Notes: a model not told the origin generated them from the sequence alone. A stretch of 64,000 nucleotides of DNA from Prosopocoilus inquinatus (GCA_036172665.1 CM069872.1:24742001-24806000); one strand, 5' to 3'. Positions 1 to 13,395 are shown, counted from the stretch's first letter. Numbers and translations are program-made.

Positions 1-98
1 TCGAATTGGTCCCTTTAACTTTTGTATTAAGCATTTTTTCCTAAAATCAAAAATAAAAGAGTTAAAGGAGGTAAGAATTCTTGCGTAGTCATCTTGTA
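1..98 (-). mobile_element. Truncated copy of a short TIR element
   Basis: This stretch is the reverse complement, with scattered mismatches, of about 63297-63400 at the other end of the window. There the full element runs between TACAGGGTG and CACCCTGTA ends. Here only one end is present because the window begins inside the copy. No coding capacity is visible. It directly abuts the TIR element that starts at 99. Confidence 0.6.
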
Positions 99-1004
99 CA
101 GTGCTCGAAAAAAGGAATGTCTCCCCCATAGAATGCAAATGTTCGGGTTAAGCTGTCGAGACCCACATTACAGGGAGGCGGCCAAGCATTGCGAGCAGGT
201 AATCCCGCTTGCGAAATGTGTCCGAGAGGTATTCGAAACGTTAGACTGCCCGCTTCCGTAAATATAATTATAAAACAAAGCGTTGTACTGTAACAATTTT
301 ATCGAACCACATTTTTCGTTTTTAATTCCGAGATAAAAATATAAATACGCATGATGGCCATAATCAGAAACAGCTACAGTACAGGATTCCAGAGAAAAAT
401 TGTATTATTGGTTTTAAAAATTATCGATGATGTCACATCAACTTATTCTATTTAGTATTGTGTATCCCTAATTTAAAATAATTTAACTCAGTATTTCATT
501 TGCTCCTGGCAAAATAAAATTCACAAAACGAACTATGACACAATCTAAAACAACTTATATTTGAAATGAACACTGAACCTTTACAATTTAAAAATAAAAC
601 GAATAACAATAAAATATTAAATGAATATTACTCCTTAAAAACAAGTTAAAGGCCGAAATAAATCTTTGAAGAATTCTAATTCTCTAATATTGAAATAATT
701 TTTAATTAATAATTAATTACCATATGAGAATCGTTTTGTTAAACTTAATTTTTATAAAATCATTAAATTTACTTTTATTGTGCATGTATGCATAGTATGA
801 CTTTACCAAACAAATAACACTTTGTTTTATAATTATATTTACAGAATTTTGAACGCTTCGAATTTATCTCAGGCAGATTAAATACATTTCGCAAGCGGGA
901 TTACCTGCTCGCAATGCTTGGCCGCCTCCCTGTAATGTAGGGCTCGACAGCTTAGCCCAAACATTTGCATTTTATGGAGGAGACATTACTTTTTTCGGGT
1001 ACTG
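99..1004. mobile_element. Non-autonomous Tc1/mariner-type element with ~124-bp TIRs
   Basis: Positions 99-222 and 881-1004 are inverted copies of each other with about ten mismatches. The ends read CAGTGCTCG and, on the other strand, CAGTACCCG, and both sides are flanked by TA (97-98 and 1005-1006). CAGT ends and a TA duplication fit the Tc1/mariner superfamily. The AT-rich 660-bp interior has no transposase-like reading frame, so it depends on an enzyme supplied in trans. Confidence 0.75.
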
Positions 1005-1006
1005 TA

Positions 1007-3458
1007 CTTTCGAGTTGGAATTCGTGAACATTTTCCTACAAAATATATTAAACATTCTTTATTCCAATTCACACATAAATAACTTATATAAAAATAGAAA
1101 TTTAATTAAATTCTATAATAAATTTGACTATATTAATTTATTAAAACTGTCCAACTCATCTTAAACAAGTTATGTCTTCATCATTATTATTTTAAAATTC
1201 CCTCCCAAGGATCGTGAATTATCGTGTGCTGGGGCCCGTTCAGGAATAAGAAAGAGCGCGCTCCGGGTTATATACTTTCTCTGTCATGTAAATTATTTTG
1301 CGCGTTTTGCTTTCCATTTTAAACGCCCAAAGTGCAATCGCAATGCAGTTTCTGAACGCGCCTCAGATGCCTCTCGAATCGTCATGAGTAAGGCCTCGAA
1401 TCTGAGGGTCCAAACTCAGAGGCATTGTATTCCGCGAGCGGCGAGGTTCGATTTCTCGCTGCATTTCCGATAGGCACGATAGGACGAATTCTGCGTCTCA
1501 TTAATTTAGATTTCGACCATTCGACATTTATTTGATTGCTCAGTCTCTCCGTAAATATTGAAGAGTTCAAAATTTACCTAGAGAAAGCGTCTCTCACAAC
1601 CTGTTATGTTCAGAGATCATTTTCTCGCTTTAAAAGATAAGCATTCTCACGGCAAATCGAAACGAACGAACGAACGAAAATTTGGAATGTTATTTAATAA
1701 TTAATTTTAATAACATTTAATAGCTAAGAAATTTTAGTATTTTCTTTCCTATTCGAATTTCGAATACCTGAGAGTACTCAACAACGCGCGTCTCTGTTAA
1801 ACCGGGCAATCGAACGATTCAGATCTGCGCTACACCGGGGGTGTTACGATGCGTAATCGACATCTGGGAGACTGGACGGGCTATTTTCCTCGATCCTTTA
1901 GTCATGAGCGACTCGGATTTCATCGATCAGCCAGCCTGCTGCGCCCACATTATTTACAGTAGATATTTGTAATTGTAAAAATATTGTGAACATGCTGATA
2001 CTGCCGAAGATTATTTCTTACAATTTGTATGTGGAGCTTATTTCTGCTACAAAAATTTAAATTTCGTTGAAGCCGACGGACAATACAACAACATACTAAA
2101 GGGTAATCAATGAAATGTTTGGAGCGCACCTGCAGCCAAGTTCAACCAATCATAAAATTGGAAACATTTCCCCTTAAATGTCATAGTGTTGGGGATTAAC
2201 AAGCAAGTAAAATACCAACCCGAGAGGGGTACCTTCACAAGGATTCCTCTTAAATCATATTACATTCCATTCTACACAAGTGAAAAAATTAAAAAAAAAT
2301 TAAAGTAAAAGAAAATGTTACACTTTTATACACTGTGTCCACGGATTGGGTTCACAATAGAAAAGTTTTTTATTTTTGTGTTTATGAAAAAAAATCATTC
2401 CGTTTTTCTTAGTACAATCGGGTCAGCCGATATTGCTTGTGTTATGAATTAAATTGTATCTTCTTACAACATCAAACATGCAGATATTTCAGTTAAAAAA
2501 AATTCTGTCCTTATGAAAAGTTTGGAATAAATGTTTAAATCGGCGTTTCTTTATTGAAAAGACAAGCGAGGTGCTATGTAAACCATTGGCAAAATAGTAG
2601 CGTTATCCTTAACATAAACTTTGATCAGTTTCTTCTAACAGCGGTCTTAAAATAAAATTTCTCGAATTAATTTTTTAGTTATCCACACACCGGAGTTTTT
2701 TTTAAATCATGTCAATTAGTATTTTATGACAAATAGTTCGAAGTTCCCTAACTTTGAATGAAATAAATACGCTCTAGGATTAATATTCTGCCTGAATAAG
2801 TTATTTCACACAAATTAGTAACTTTAACTGACAACAACGGCTAATCTGATTTTCCTCGAAATTTTTGGACATTGCCACATTTGATGAAAATCGAAATAGA
2901 ATTTTCAAATTTTAAAATTTTAAAATTACAGATTACAGATTGATCTTGAATAATTCCGAATTAGATAATTTCATGCCCAAAAGAAATCTGAACTTTCAAG
3001 TCCTTGAAATTTGCAGTCCGACTGTCAAAAAGAAAAAGAAACGCGAAAACGTAAAACATTTCTTACTGACGTCACACCTAAAAAAAGAAGTAACATATAC
3101 TGTGGTACACTGAACCAGATGTAAATTGTAAACATTAGGATGTTCGGTATCGCATTCCGGTCCCGCCGTAAATTATATCTTTTCAAGAATGGGAAGGACC
3201 GTATTGCATTTCTACTTCACTGATTTGACAAGTGGGTCGGTGATTTATTTTGTTGTCTGCTGGAAGAAAAAAGAACACATTTGGATATGAGTGCTTTTTA
3301 GAAGAAAGAGAGGATATTTACTCAAATTCTAAAAGCAATATGTTATGTTTATGTTATTTAAAATATTAAAGTAAGTATTAATTTTAAACTTATTAGGAGT
3401 ATCATTTATGTAAGAAAAATATGTAAACAATAATAATTTTTTTTAACTTTACTGTCTT
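1007..3458. other. Intergenic, no gene seen
   Basis: AT-rich sequence without a convincing reading frame. It holds a short CGAA tetranucleotide run near 1660-1680, and 1210-1480 is more GC-rich than its surroundings. I recognise no domain, RNA gene or complete mobile element. The last four bases (3459-3462, GTTT) are the left target duplication of Gypsy-A. Confidence 0.5.
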
Positions 3459-3462
3459 GTTT

Positions 3463-4822
3463 TGTCACGTCTGTGATTCCCCATAAATTCTATGCAAATG
3501 GAATATAGAACCGACCCTGTAGATCTTGTAGGGTACCGAGGCAGACGAGATACATACCCAGAAAAATCTAGCTGGTATGGCCGCTAGCTCAAAGTCGGCG
3601 AGGGGAGGTTCGCACAAAGTATTCGAACAAAAAAATGATGTAAACAAAAAAAAGGAATTGGGCGCCACACCGTTTATTTAAAACCCCAGAAGTAAAAAAA
3701 ATTACCAGCTTCACAAAGAAAACGGTGAAAATAATTAGATTTTACAGTTAAATGCATCTCTCAAAACTCCAAATCGGTTCACGCAGGTTAATGCCATATC
3801 AAAAAGTTGTACACCAAAAAGATCGATTCAATATTACTTTATTAAGTCCAAAAAGTTAAATCCACAAATAACTGGTGGAACAAACAGATCAATTAAATGC
3901 AAATATGTAATTAGTATATCATGACCTTTTGAGATAGATACGGTAACTACCCTATGGCCCAAAATAGTACTATTTTTGTTTTAAGGCAAATGTCGAAGCA
4001 CGCGATAAATTCAACAAAAAAACCAAAATGTTGGTAATTGCGCTCGACAACCCTAACAGCTTTCACTTCTAGCTAATTAACTAAAAAAGAACTAATTCTA
4101 CTGAATATAAGTGTTTTCTTAGTTACTATAAACATGTATCTACATTAAACCTCCAACTTTAACTTTCCGATATCGGCAATTTCCAATAATTAATAATAAA
4201 AAATAAAAACTGTAACTCACGGACCGCTTCCGGTAGGTAATTTTTCCTATCTCTTGCGCGAATTCCCTGTGTTGTAAGAAAGCGAAGAAATGTGGGCTTC
4301 GAAGGGTGTGAATTTGTTATTCACGTGGCGGAGTCCAAAGTCCAAGAGAAATTTCCGGAATGTGCACGTAAATCACCAGGAAAATCAAACAACAAAAGAA
4401 AAACCTCCTAAAGAAGAGATTAAGATATTAGAAAATGCCGTCGGTAATTTGGTAAATACTTACGATTAATTAATCGAGGTTTTGTCGGAAGAAAAGAATG
4501 AGCACCACGTGCGATGAAAGTTTTTCCACTCGAAGTGACGAAAACCAGTCCGAGGACCAAATAACAACAAAACCCACGAAAATTTGGCTGGTTTTTAATG
4601 CTCTTGATAGTTGCTTTTAATTCCACACAATTCGTGGCCAATTTATTTTAAAATTTCGCAACTTATCCGATGAGTTTCACCTCGTGATTTTTCAGTGATA
4701 GTTAAAAATGGTAGAATAAAATTTTTAAGCAGGACATGCGCAAATTCATGGAAAAATTTAAACGATTGACCAGAGAGGGCGATACCTATATTTGCAATGT
4801 TTAATTAAATGAAAACGTGACA
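3463..4822 (-). repeat. Complete LTR of Gypsy-A (left copy, solo-like)
   Basis: This 1360-bp LTR begins TGTCACG and ends CGTGACA, a perfect 7-bp inverted terminus. It is flanked on both sides by GTTT (3459-3462 and 4823-4826), so by itself it has the signature of a solo LTR. It matches 13396-14755 along its whole length, and I saw no difference. An AATAAA signal is readable on the minus strand near 3675, as expected for the R region. The small frames inside it recur identically in every LTR copy and are not treated as genes. Confidence 0.85.
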
Positions 4823-5859
4823 GTTTATCAACAAACGATAATCGGGATCGGGTCTGTGGTCTCTCAATGCCCCTTCAACTGTTTCATACATTTATTTATT
4901 AATTCATTATAAAGCAGGTTTCGGAATTAAGAAGTGTGCGAGTATAATATTCTTTCAAGTGTTGTAGTTATTTACTTTAGAAGTTTAGAATTTAAGAAAG
5001 CTTATGTATTTTCGAAATATCTGTGAAGCACTAGCATGTTTGTTTACGTTATTAGTTTGGTAATATTATTTAGTTTATTTATTTAGTTTAGCAAAGAAAC
5101 GGAAATACGACAGTCTCCCGAGGGATGACGCGGACGGTGAACGTAAGTCGGGCTCGCGGAGGTGATTAAGATACAGTCGGGGACGAAATTGTGGGTACGG
5201 CAAATAGTTATATTCTGCGTTCATTTAGTGAGTGGGAATTCAGTTGATTGCATTCCTGACCAGGTGATAGCATTGAGCTATCCAGAAAGGTCTGACATGA
5301 TAATATCATTGGACCGGTACGGAGTCGTGCTTAACACTCACGCAGTCGGTGACACCGAATAATTCCGAGAACGTATGCTCGGGAGACAAGGTATATTAAT
5401 ATCCATCGGGAGGGGAGGGTTTCATATCCACAGGTGAATGTGGGGGTTAACGCATGCGAAGATAAGGAGTCACCCTGCGAGGACGACTTCCCCAGTGTCC
5501 AATGTCATTGTGAGGGAGTTGCAGTTTCTAGAATATCTGCTGGAGTGGGTGAGGCCGGGAAACGGTCCCGGCAAGTGCAATGTTCCAGTTTACTGAATAT
5601 AGATACTCGTAAATAATTATAAATTATAATTTGCATGGTCCTTATCGAATTGGAATGCGATGCCCGGAATCTAAGACGTTTACCCTCAGCGCCTGTTGCG
5701 GTCAGGGAAGCGAGAAAGAAAGAACATTAGGAATGAGAGACCTAACCAATGGTGAGTGAATGTTTATTGTAACTCCGTCCTCAGATAGTATTGTTTGTCT
5801 ATAATATTTAAACAAAAAAAAATCTAGTCAACACAAGACCTTTTGCCTTTCAGAGGAGG
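4823..5859. repeat. Flank segment X, copy 1 (duplicate of 14756-15792)
   Basis: This 1037-bp segment has the same length as 14756-15792 and differs at only about two positions (near 5304 and 5493). In both places it directly follows a complete LTR and begins with the GTTT target site. It is probably genomic DNA that flanked the insertion site, not part of the retroelement. It holds a well-formed intron (donor GTGAGT near 5752, acceptor TTTCAG ending near 5853), and the duplicate stops six bases after that acceptor. Confidence 0.75.
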
Positions 5860-6473
5860 ACTGTAACTCACGGACCGCTTCCGGTAGGTAATTTTTCCTA
5901 TCTCTTGCGCGAATTCCCTGTGTTGTAAGAAAGCGAAGAAATGTGGGCTTCGAAGGGTGTGAATTTGTTATTCACGTGGCGGAGTCCAAAGTCCAAGAGA
6001 AATTTCCGGAATGTGCACGTAAATCACCAGGAAAATCAAACAACAAAAGAAAAACCTCCTAAAGAAGAGATTAAGATATTAGAAAATGCCGTCGGTAATT
6101 TGGTAAATACTTACGATTAATTAATCGAGGTTTTGTCGGAAGAAAAGAATGAGCACCACGTGCGATGAAAGTTTTTCCACTCGAAGTGACGAAAACCAGT
6201 CCGAGGACCAAATAACAACAAAACCCACGAAAATTTGGCTGGTTTTTAATGCTCTTGATAGTTGCTTTTAATTCCACACAATTCGTGGCCAATTTATTTT
6301 AAAATTTCGCAACTTATCCGATGAGTTTCACCTCGTGATTTTTCAGTGATAGTTAAAAATGGTAGAATAAAATTTTTAAGCAGGACATGCGCAAATTCAT
6401 GGAAAAATTTAAACGATTGACCAGAGAGGGCGATACCTATATTTGCAATGTTTAATTAAATGAAAACGTGACA
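5860..6473 (-). repeat. Partial Gypsy-A LTR (U3 side, 614 bp)
   Basis: Matches 4209-4822 and 14142-14755 base for base as far as I can see. It is the true start of the 3' LTR because it abuts the polypurine tract at 6474. The remaining 746 bp of the LTR are missing at this junction and are replaced by segment X. Confidence 0.8.
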
Positions 6474-6495
6474 ACTACCCCTCTTCTTTCAGGAA
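6474..6495 (-). promoter_or_regulatory. Polypurine tract of Gypsy-A
   Basis: On the minus strand this reads as a purine-rich run including AAGAAGAGGGG directly before the TGTCACG start of the 3' LTR. That is the expected position of the plus-strand primer in LTR retrotransposition. Confidence 0.65.
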
Positions 6496-6717
6496 GGAAA
6501 ATTTCAAAACATTTTCCGATGAAAACCTCGATAAAAAAAGGTTAAAACTAGCTTAACTATCTTGAACTTAGCTTAAATCTAATAACTGACATTTCCCAAC
6601 TGTACCTCAACAAACCACAACACTACCGAATGGAACCAGTAGTAATATCAACAAATCAGTATAATCAAGAAGAAGCATGAATCTTAAAAATGGGAAGCCA
6701 CTGATCAATAATTTCAA

Positions 6718-9700
6718 CTAATCTGTAGAACTAGGATCTGATTTAAGATCTTGAATATGCCAGACGCCTTTGGGCTCATCATTTTCATTTACTAGTTCGT
6801 AAGTTGTTCGTGACAATTTCTTCTTAATAGTGAAAGGTCCGATAAACTTAGGGGCAAACTTAGCCGCAAAATAATCAGCAGCGCTAGATAAAACAAAATT
6901 TTTCCTCCAAACCTTTTGCCCAACATTATATTCTAACGGACGTCTCCTCAAATTGTAAAGACAACTATTTTTCTGGTAAGCTTTCTCAAGGCGAACTCCT
7001 ACTTCAGAATAGATCTTTTCAAAACCTTTTGATCTCAGTCTAACACGATTCTCATTTCGATCGAACTCTAGATCATTTAATTGACCTACATTCAATGACG
7101 CATACTCTTCCCCACTTAGAACATGTTCTCGACCAAAATTCAAGTAGTAAGGAGTATAGCCAGTGACCTCATGTTTCAATGTTCGAATTGCACAAGATAC
7201 GGAAGGTAAAAACTGATCCCAAAGTCTATGGTTATCCTTCACATATGCAGATAGCATAGTTTTTATAACACGGTTTACACGTTCAGTTGGATTATTCTGA
7301 GGGTGATACAAAGCATTGAACAACACTTTTACTTTATATTTCTGGATTAAGTTTAGAAAATCCTTGCTTTTGAACTGAACACCGTTATCACATATTAAGT
7401 ACTGAGGCACTCCAAATAAAAGAAAGACACTATTTTCGACATCCTGAGAAATTATTTTCGCAGTAGCAGATTTCAAAGCAAAAGTTAAAATGAACTTACT
7501 ATAATAATCGGAAATAACTAAAATAAAGCGATATCCCTTGGTGGACTTAGGAAGTGGACCTAAAATATCCATACTTATCATTTGAAAAGGCTGCGAAATT
7601 TTTGGACGTGAACCCATGAAATCCGGTTTTCGTTGCTGAAGAGGCTTTTGTTCAAGACAAACTTTACAACGTCGAACATAGTGCATAACATCGGCTTTCA
7701 TCCGTGGCCAATAATACCGCTGACAAAGTTTATGATAGGTCTTATACATTCCAGCATGACCTGTGGTTGGAGTTTCATGAGTATATTTGAAAAGTTCACT
7801 TCGATTATCTTTCGGAACAACTATTTACCAGTAATCTGATTCAGAAGCTAATTCTACAATTTTACATCGGACATATTTATGCAATACACCATTAACCACT
7901 CTCCAGTTAGAAAACTTTATAGGATCATCCAAAATTTTTGTTCGCATAGACAAATACCACTTATCGGAAGAATTCTCGAAATTTACAATAAAATTTGGAG
8001 TAGGATTATTAGCATCAATAACTGGGACGGATCTTGAAAGGAAATCTGGAACTACATTTTCTTTTCCTTTTCTGTGAACAATATCGAAACTGTATTGTTG
8101 TAGTTTTACAGCCCATCTACACAATCTACCCGAAGGATCTTTTAAATTTTTAAGCCAAATCAAGGAATGATGATCGGTTTCAACCGTGAAATGTGAGCCT
8201 TCTAAATATGGTCTGAGTTTATCAAGAGCCCACACTACCGCTAAACATTCGCGTTCTGTGGTCGAAAAATTTCTTTCAGCTTTACTTAAGGATCTACTTA
8301 GATAACTTATGACTCGTTCGCCTTCTAGTAATTTTTGCAACAGTACCGCACCCAAACCATAAGCACTAGCATCTGTTTGTACGTAAAAAGGATGACTAAA
8401 ATCAGGGCAATTGAGAATTGGAGCACTCACTAAAGACTCTTTAAGTAAATTAAAAGATTGGTCACATTCAGGTGTCCACAACCATTTATGTGTTTTATGT
8501 AACAATTTGGTAAGAGGCGCTATGACCATAGAAAAATTAGGAACGAACTTTCGGTACCATGAACACATACCAACAAATGAACGAATATCCGAAACACAAG
8601 TAGGTGTGGGTACATTAAGAATAGAGGTCACCTTATCGGGATCCACACATAAACCTTTTTGATTAACAATGTAACCGAGATATTTTAATTCAGAACGGCA
8701 AAATTGACATTTGTCTTGACTGACAGTTAAACCAGCTTCAACAAGGCGATTAAAAACCTTTTCGAGAATCTCTAGATGTTGTTCAAAGGTTTGTGAAATG
8801 ACGATAATGTCGTCAAGATAGACGAAAACGAAAGGTTCTAAATCGGCTCCGATAACGCGATCAATTAACCTCTGCCAAGTGGCGGGAGCATTGGTTAAAC
8901 CAAAAGGCATCCTCTTAAAGTGAAAAAGACCCCTACCTGGAATGGTAAAGGCAGTTAACTCACGACTACTTTCCTTCATAGGAATTTGCCAATGCGCACT
9001 TTTAACATCCAAAGAGCTTAAATACTTAGCACCACGTAATCGATCTAAAATGGAAGACATGTATGGAAGGGGGTACGCATCTTTTTTTGTCACTTTATTA
9101 ACTCTACGAAAATCTACACAGAAACGATGACCACCTTCTTTTTTTGGTACAAGTAATATGGGAGAAGACCATGCACTTTTAGATGGTTCCACTATATCGC
9201 TCGCTAACATATTATCTAACTCTTTGTTTATTTGTGCTTGGACAGCTGGAGAAACAGGATAATATCGTTGCTTTATGGGTTCAGAATCAGTTTTGATTTC
9301 ATGTTCAACAAGATGTGTACAACCCAAAGACTGACCCATTATATCCAATTTAGTTTTGAGAAAAGTATTAAGACATTCTTGTTCTAAAGAAGTTAGTTGG
9401 GAAGTTGGGATGACATTAACGCTGTTCAGCTTAACTGATGGTGAAAATTTCCATACACTTTTACTTAAATCTGGCACAATTCCTACAATTTTCCAAAAAT
9501 TGAGTCCCAAAATTATATATTCACAAACATCAGGTAATACCAGAAAATTAATCAATTTTATTGTATTTTCCAGCTTCACCGGCAATGTAACAGAACCTAT
9601 ACTTCTACATTTGTCACCATTTGCTACTGTACAATCAGGAGCATCTTCACTATTTAAGTAGCAACCGAATTTACCAATAATGGATCTGGTAGCACCAGAA

Positions 9701-9969
9701 TCTAATAACCCCAAAAATGATTTTCCAAAAATAGAAATCTCTAAGAATGGACGTTCATCTCCTTCTCTCTGTGCAAACAAGAAATCCAGAATGACTTTAT
9801 TTTTATTAAATCGTTCTTCCTGAACAAAATTTAAATTATTCAAATAATAGGTCGAATTGGAAATAACTCTGGAAGACACCACACGACCGTTTAATGTCTT
9901 CTGTTCACGTTTCCCGAACAACTGGGACAATTTCTTGTAATAACATTTGGCTTTCCGCATCGATAACAA
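6718..9969 (-). pseudogene. pol: Gypsy-A pol (protease-RT-RNase H-integrase), one in-frame stop
   Basis: This is the polyprotein that cuts Gag and copies and integrates the element. The first open part has 714 codons: protease with a DSG active site at residues 90-92, reverse transcriptase with YLDD at 384-387, and RNase H with TDAS at 532-535. A TAA at 7825-7827 interrupts the frame, and the same frame then continues to 6718. That second part carries the integrase HHCC finger (YYWPRMK followed by CKVC), a D,D35E core around SDYYSKF, CDNGVQF and TERVNR, and a chromatin-side C-terminus. The 5' end overlaps gag by 79 nt in another frame, which suggests frameshifted translation. Apart from the one stop the length is normal for Ty3/gypsy. 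Confidence 0.85.
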
Positions 9970-10966
9970 TGCATGCGTTTAGGTTGATGGTATCTAGATG
10001 AGACATGACCTATTTGATTACAATTCCAACATTTAACCCTGCTTAAACCAGAACTCGAAGAAGTACTGATCTCAGAGATTGGACAAGAATTAATACCAAT
10101 ATTCGCCAAATCAGGTTCTAAGTCACCACGACTTTTAGAAGGGGGTTTGTAATTATCTGCATTAAATTTACGAGTTTCTAAAATTCTACAATATGATTCC
10201 AACTGTTCTAATGAAGTAACTTCAGTTACTCCCAAATTTGCTTGAAGATAAGGAGAAAGATTGCGCAACACAAGTTTTAACTTCTGTTCCTCAGATAAGG
10301 GTTTCGATAATCTATTAAAAAGATTAGTTAAGACTGCTATATAAACTCCGATTGTTTCATCTGCACCCTGAGTTCTGCGTTTAATCTCATCAAGAAGCTT
10401 ATCGTCGTAATCGACCGGTTGAAATTCGAGTTTAAGAGCTTCAGCTAAAGATACCCAATCATAACATTTTGATTTTGCTGCACGAAACCACACTAAAGCT
10501 CTCCCTGTAAATAAGTCTAAAGCAGAATCAAATAATTCTTCCTCAGAAATGTGACGAGCAATTCGTAATTCCTGAACCCTTTCTAGAAAAGCACTCACCG
10601 ATAAATCTCTAGGATTTCCCGAAAATCTAAGTCCCCACTTTTGAACAGGTACAGGTTTAATATTGGATACTACACGAGTTGTTGCATCTAATTTATCGAT
10701 CAAGACGGAGTCAGTGTTTAAGGAACCAAAATCTTTTAACTTGGCTTCAAATAACGCAGGAAGATTGATAACTTCAGAAAATAATGCATTTTAACTCTTA
10801 GCTTGTTCATCATTAGAGGTCGGAATACGATCTACACGATTTATTAAATGAGCGAGACCTGTACTAATTTTAGAAATACTTGGTTTATCCTCTGACTTCA
10901 AAGAACTAATTAAAGCAGCGACCTGTTGAATTTTTTCTGAAACTGACTTAATTTCACTATCATGAC

Positions 10967-13110
10967 TAGAGACCGGATTTATAAGTTTTTACAAGTTTTT
11001 TACGCTAACATACCTAAACTTGGCGTTTTGTATTTATATGTTTGTCGATTAGAGAAGCCCAAAAATGGTAGTTTTATTTCGCATATAACTTAATATTTTA
11101 GACTTTTAGCGCATATTTATTTATTTATCCATATATTGATATAAATAACATTATAATTCCATATACGGTCAATATTCAAGTCTGCAGCTTTTCCAAGAAG
11201 TAATTTATTCTTCTCAACGTCTGGCCACTTTATTTTACGATTTCCCGGAATGTGATTTTCTGGGAATCTGTAGCGACCTGCACTTGCATTTTGCACTTAT
11301 GTTTTGCATTTCAGTTTGAGATAAGAACTCCGTGAATGTGTGTGACTAGTGACTAGTGTATTTATCAACGCGAATTAGTTGTTATTTTCTTATTTAATTT
11401 AAAGACGAAATAAATTCAGTGCTTATCTTTTCAAAATGCCGAAAGTAGCATCCTCTCGATCCGAGCTATTGAAAAAATGGATTAAAGCATCTAAACATCT
11501 AACTACAGATGGAAAAGTTATTTTTTGCAACGCATGCTCAAAACAGGTAGATACCTTACAAATTCTCTTAAAAATCACATTTTCATTTTGACAATATTTT
11601 AAGGTGTCGTCAGACCAAAAGTACCAGATTGATCAACATTTGGCTACAAACCTCCATAAGGAGTCGGAGAAAAGATGTGTGTCTAACTTTAAGCAATCTT
11701 TTATTTCTTCAACAGCCAGTAACTCACAGGGCAGTGACACAGGAAATGAATTCTTTTTAGACTTGTGCAGTGCTATGGCAGAGTCAAACATTCCTTGGCA
11801 TAAACTTGAACAAGCAAGTTTTCGAACTTTTTTGGAAAAATATTGCAATCGTCATATTCCAAATGAATCGACTTTGCGGAAAAACTATCTAAGTATATGC
11901 TACCAGCAACGGATGAAGAAAATAAGAGAGAAGCTTAGCGACAACAATATTTATATAGTAGTTGATGAAACGACAGATGCCTGCGGTCGTTATGTAGCAA
12001 ATATGTTAGCAGGAGTATTAAGCAACACAGTTGCACCAATATCTTATTTGGTAAATAGTGCAGTTTTGAAAAAAACAAATCATTCAACGATCGCACGTTT
12101 TATTAACGACAGCTTGACACTTTTATATGCACCTAATCAAGTTAAATCGGAAAATATATTACTAATGGTGTCTGATGCAGCAGCCTACATGATAAAAGCA
12201 GGACAGGCTTTACAGGTGTTTTACCCAAATCTGATGCACTTCACTTGTATGGCTCACACAATGAATAGGCTCGCTGAATTGGTGCGACTAGAATACCCAA
12301 CAGTAAATAAGTTGATCAATAACGGAAAAAAGGCGTTTCTTAAAGCCCCACAACACTATAAAGAATTAGCTGCTGACCTGCCATTACCACCAGAACCAAT
12401 AATTACGAGATGGGGTACGTGGCTTGAAGCAGCAAATTTTTACGCAGATAACTTTAAACAATTAAAGGAAATTTTCTTGGAATTGGATGATTCCAATTCA
12501 GCGGCTTTAAGAATTTGTAAGGAATGCATGTCGAACACAAACATCGGGAATCAATTAGCATTCATTAAAACTCATTTTTCGGTTTTAATATCCACCATTA
12601 AAAAGTTGGAATCATCCCAGACGGCTCTATTAGATTCTTTTGAAGTGGTCGATGATGCAATTGAAAGTATAAAATCAATTCCAGGGGAGATAGGAGAGAA
12701 GTTAATGGCAAAATTAGACAAGGTTCTATTACGTAATCCTGACTACAATAAAATGAGGAAAATCTGTTTAGTTTTAAAAGGTCAAAGTGAAGAGGATTTG
12801 GACATGGACCCCAAAGATGTAGCATCCATGAAATTTGAGCCCATTACTTCATGCGATGTCGAGCGTTCGTTTTCCTCTTATAAAAATATTTAAATAATTT
12901 AAATCAACTGTTGATTATATTTTGTAATCCTACTATTTAAGTGTTAAGTGTTAAAATTACTTATATGAAACAATTTATGTTTTTATTATTCTAAAGTATG
13001 TATAAGTAAAATAAAATTTTTATCGCATATAATATCCATATTTTGATCCATTTTAATCGCATAAAAAAACTTATTTTCCACTTTTTTAGCACATATAAAT
13101 CCGGACTTTA
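10967..13110 (+). mobile_element. hAT transposon, copy A (defective), inside Gypsy-A gag
   Basis: A 2144-bp element flanked by an exact 8-bp duplication ATCATGAC (10959-10966 and 13111-13118), the hallmark size for hAT. The ends are TAGAGACCGG and, on the other strand, TAAAGTCCGG, both followed by ATTTATA. It is a near-identical relative of 22095-24276 but 38 bp shorter. The difference is a 9-bp in-frame loss near 12348 and a 29-bp loss near 12890 that removes the end of the transposase. Confidence 0.9.
11436..12893 (+). pseudogene. hAT transposase, copy A, C-terminally truncated
   Basis: Exon 1 (11436-11546, 37 codons) starts at ATG and ends in frame. A 57-nt GT-AG intron (11547-11603) follows, and exon 2 runs from 11604. 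The first exon and the exon 2 start form one C2H2 finger (FCNAC, then two His spaced by five residues), resembling the CGGBP1-type finger. Next comes a DUF659-like block with VVDETTDACG and later VSDAA, which supply candidate catalytic aspartates. The C-terminal hAT dimerisation motif starts at CDVERSFSSY but is cut off by the 29-bp deletion, so about 28 residues are lost relative to the copy at 22266-23807. It probably cannot dimerise or transpose. Confidence 0.85.
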
Positions 13111-13369
13111 ATCATGACTTAAAGGGTATGGACTAATTACACGGCATTGACCATCTTGCTCTAACTGAAAAACTGTCCTCAAACGGGATCTCAAAATATC
13201 TGTGTTACCGTCAATATCAACACCTCGAATCTTTAGTTCGTATTGAATTTCACCTTTTGATAATCTATTGATTTCAATTTTGTGTTCCATATTTAACTAC
13301 TAAAAATATTTAGAAAAAACACACTAAGAAAATTAATAAGGCGCAAAATAAAAATCGGAGAAATCGAGG

Positions 13370-13387
13370 GCCCCACGTTGGGCGCCA
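13370..13387 (-). promoter_or_regulatory. tRNA-Lys primer-binding site of Gypsy-A
   Basis: On the minus strand, 8 nt inside the 5' LTR, lies TGGCGCCCAACGTGGGGC. All 18 bases are complementary to the 3' end of insect tRNA-Lys(CUU) including its CCA tail, as I know that sequence. This is the primer for minus-strand DNA synthesis and fixes the orientation of the element. Confidence 0.85.
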
Positions 13388-13395
13388 AAATTATT

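Larger units (their letters stand above)
9891..13290 (-). pseudogene. gag: Gypsy-A gag, split by a hAT insertion and one stop
   Basis: This is the nucleocapsid/capsid polyprotein. The start is the ATG at 13290 (MEHKIEINRLSK). The frame runs to the hAT insertion site (target copies 13111-13118 and 10959-10966) and resumes beyond it. It then meets a TAA at 10791-10793 and continues open from 10703 to 9891. The capsid-like part has the RVQELR and FTGRALVWFRAA features typical of retrotransposon gags. Two CCHC knuckles close the protein and both are altered: the first ends in Tyr in place of Cys (CWNCNQIGHVSSRY), and the second has Val at the His position (CYRCGKPNVITRNC). These changes suggest loss of function beyond the obvious breaks. 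Confidence 0.8.

Noticed and set aside
3465..3668. 67-codon frame with a hydrophobic start, duplicated at 13398
   Set aside because: Starts at the LTR terminus and depends only on LTR identity; antisense or sense shadow of the LTR.
4420..4641. 73-codon frame repeated identically at 4420, 6071 and 14353
   Set aside because: It lies in the LTR copies of Gypsy-A; identity reflects the LTR repeat. No domain and no sign of selection on the protein.
5162..5616. 66- and 60-codon frames in segment X as genes
   Set aside because: They occur in the duplicated flank, have no recognisable domain and would be interrupted by splice-like signals. Changes between the two copies are not biased to silent positions.
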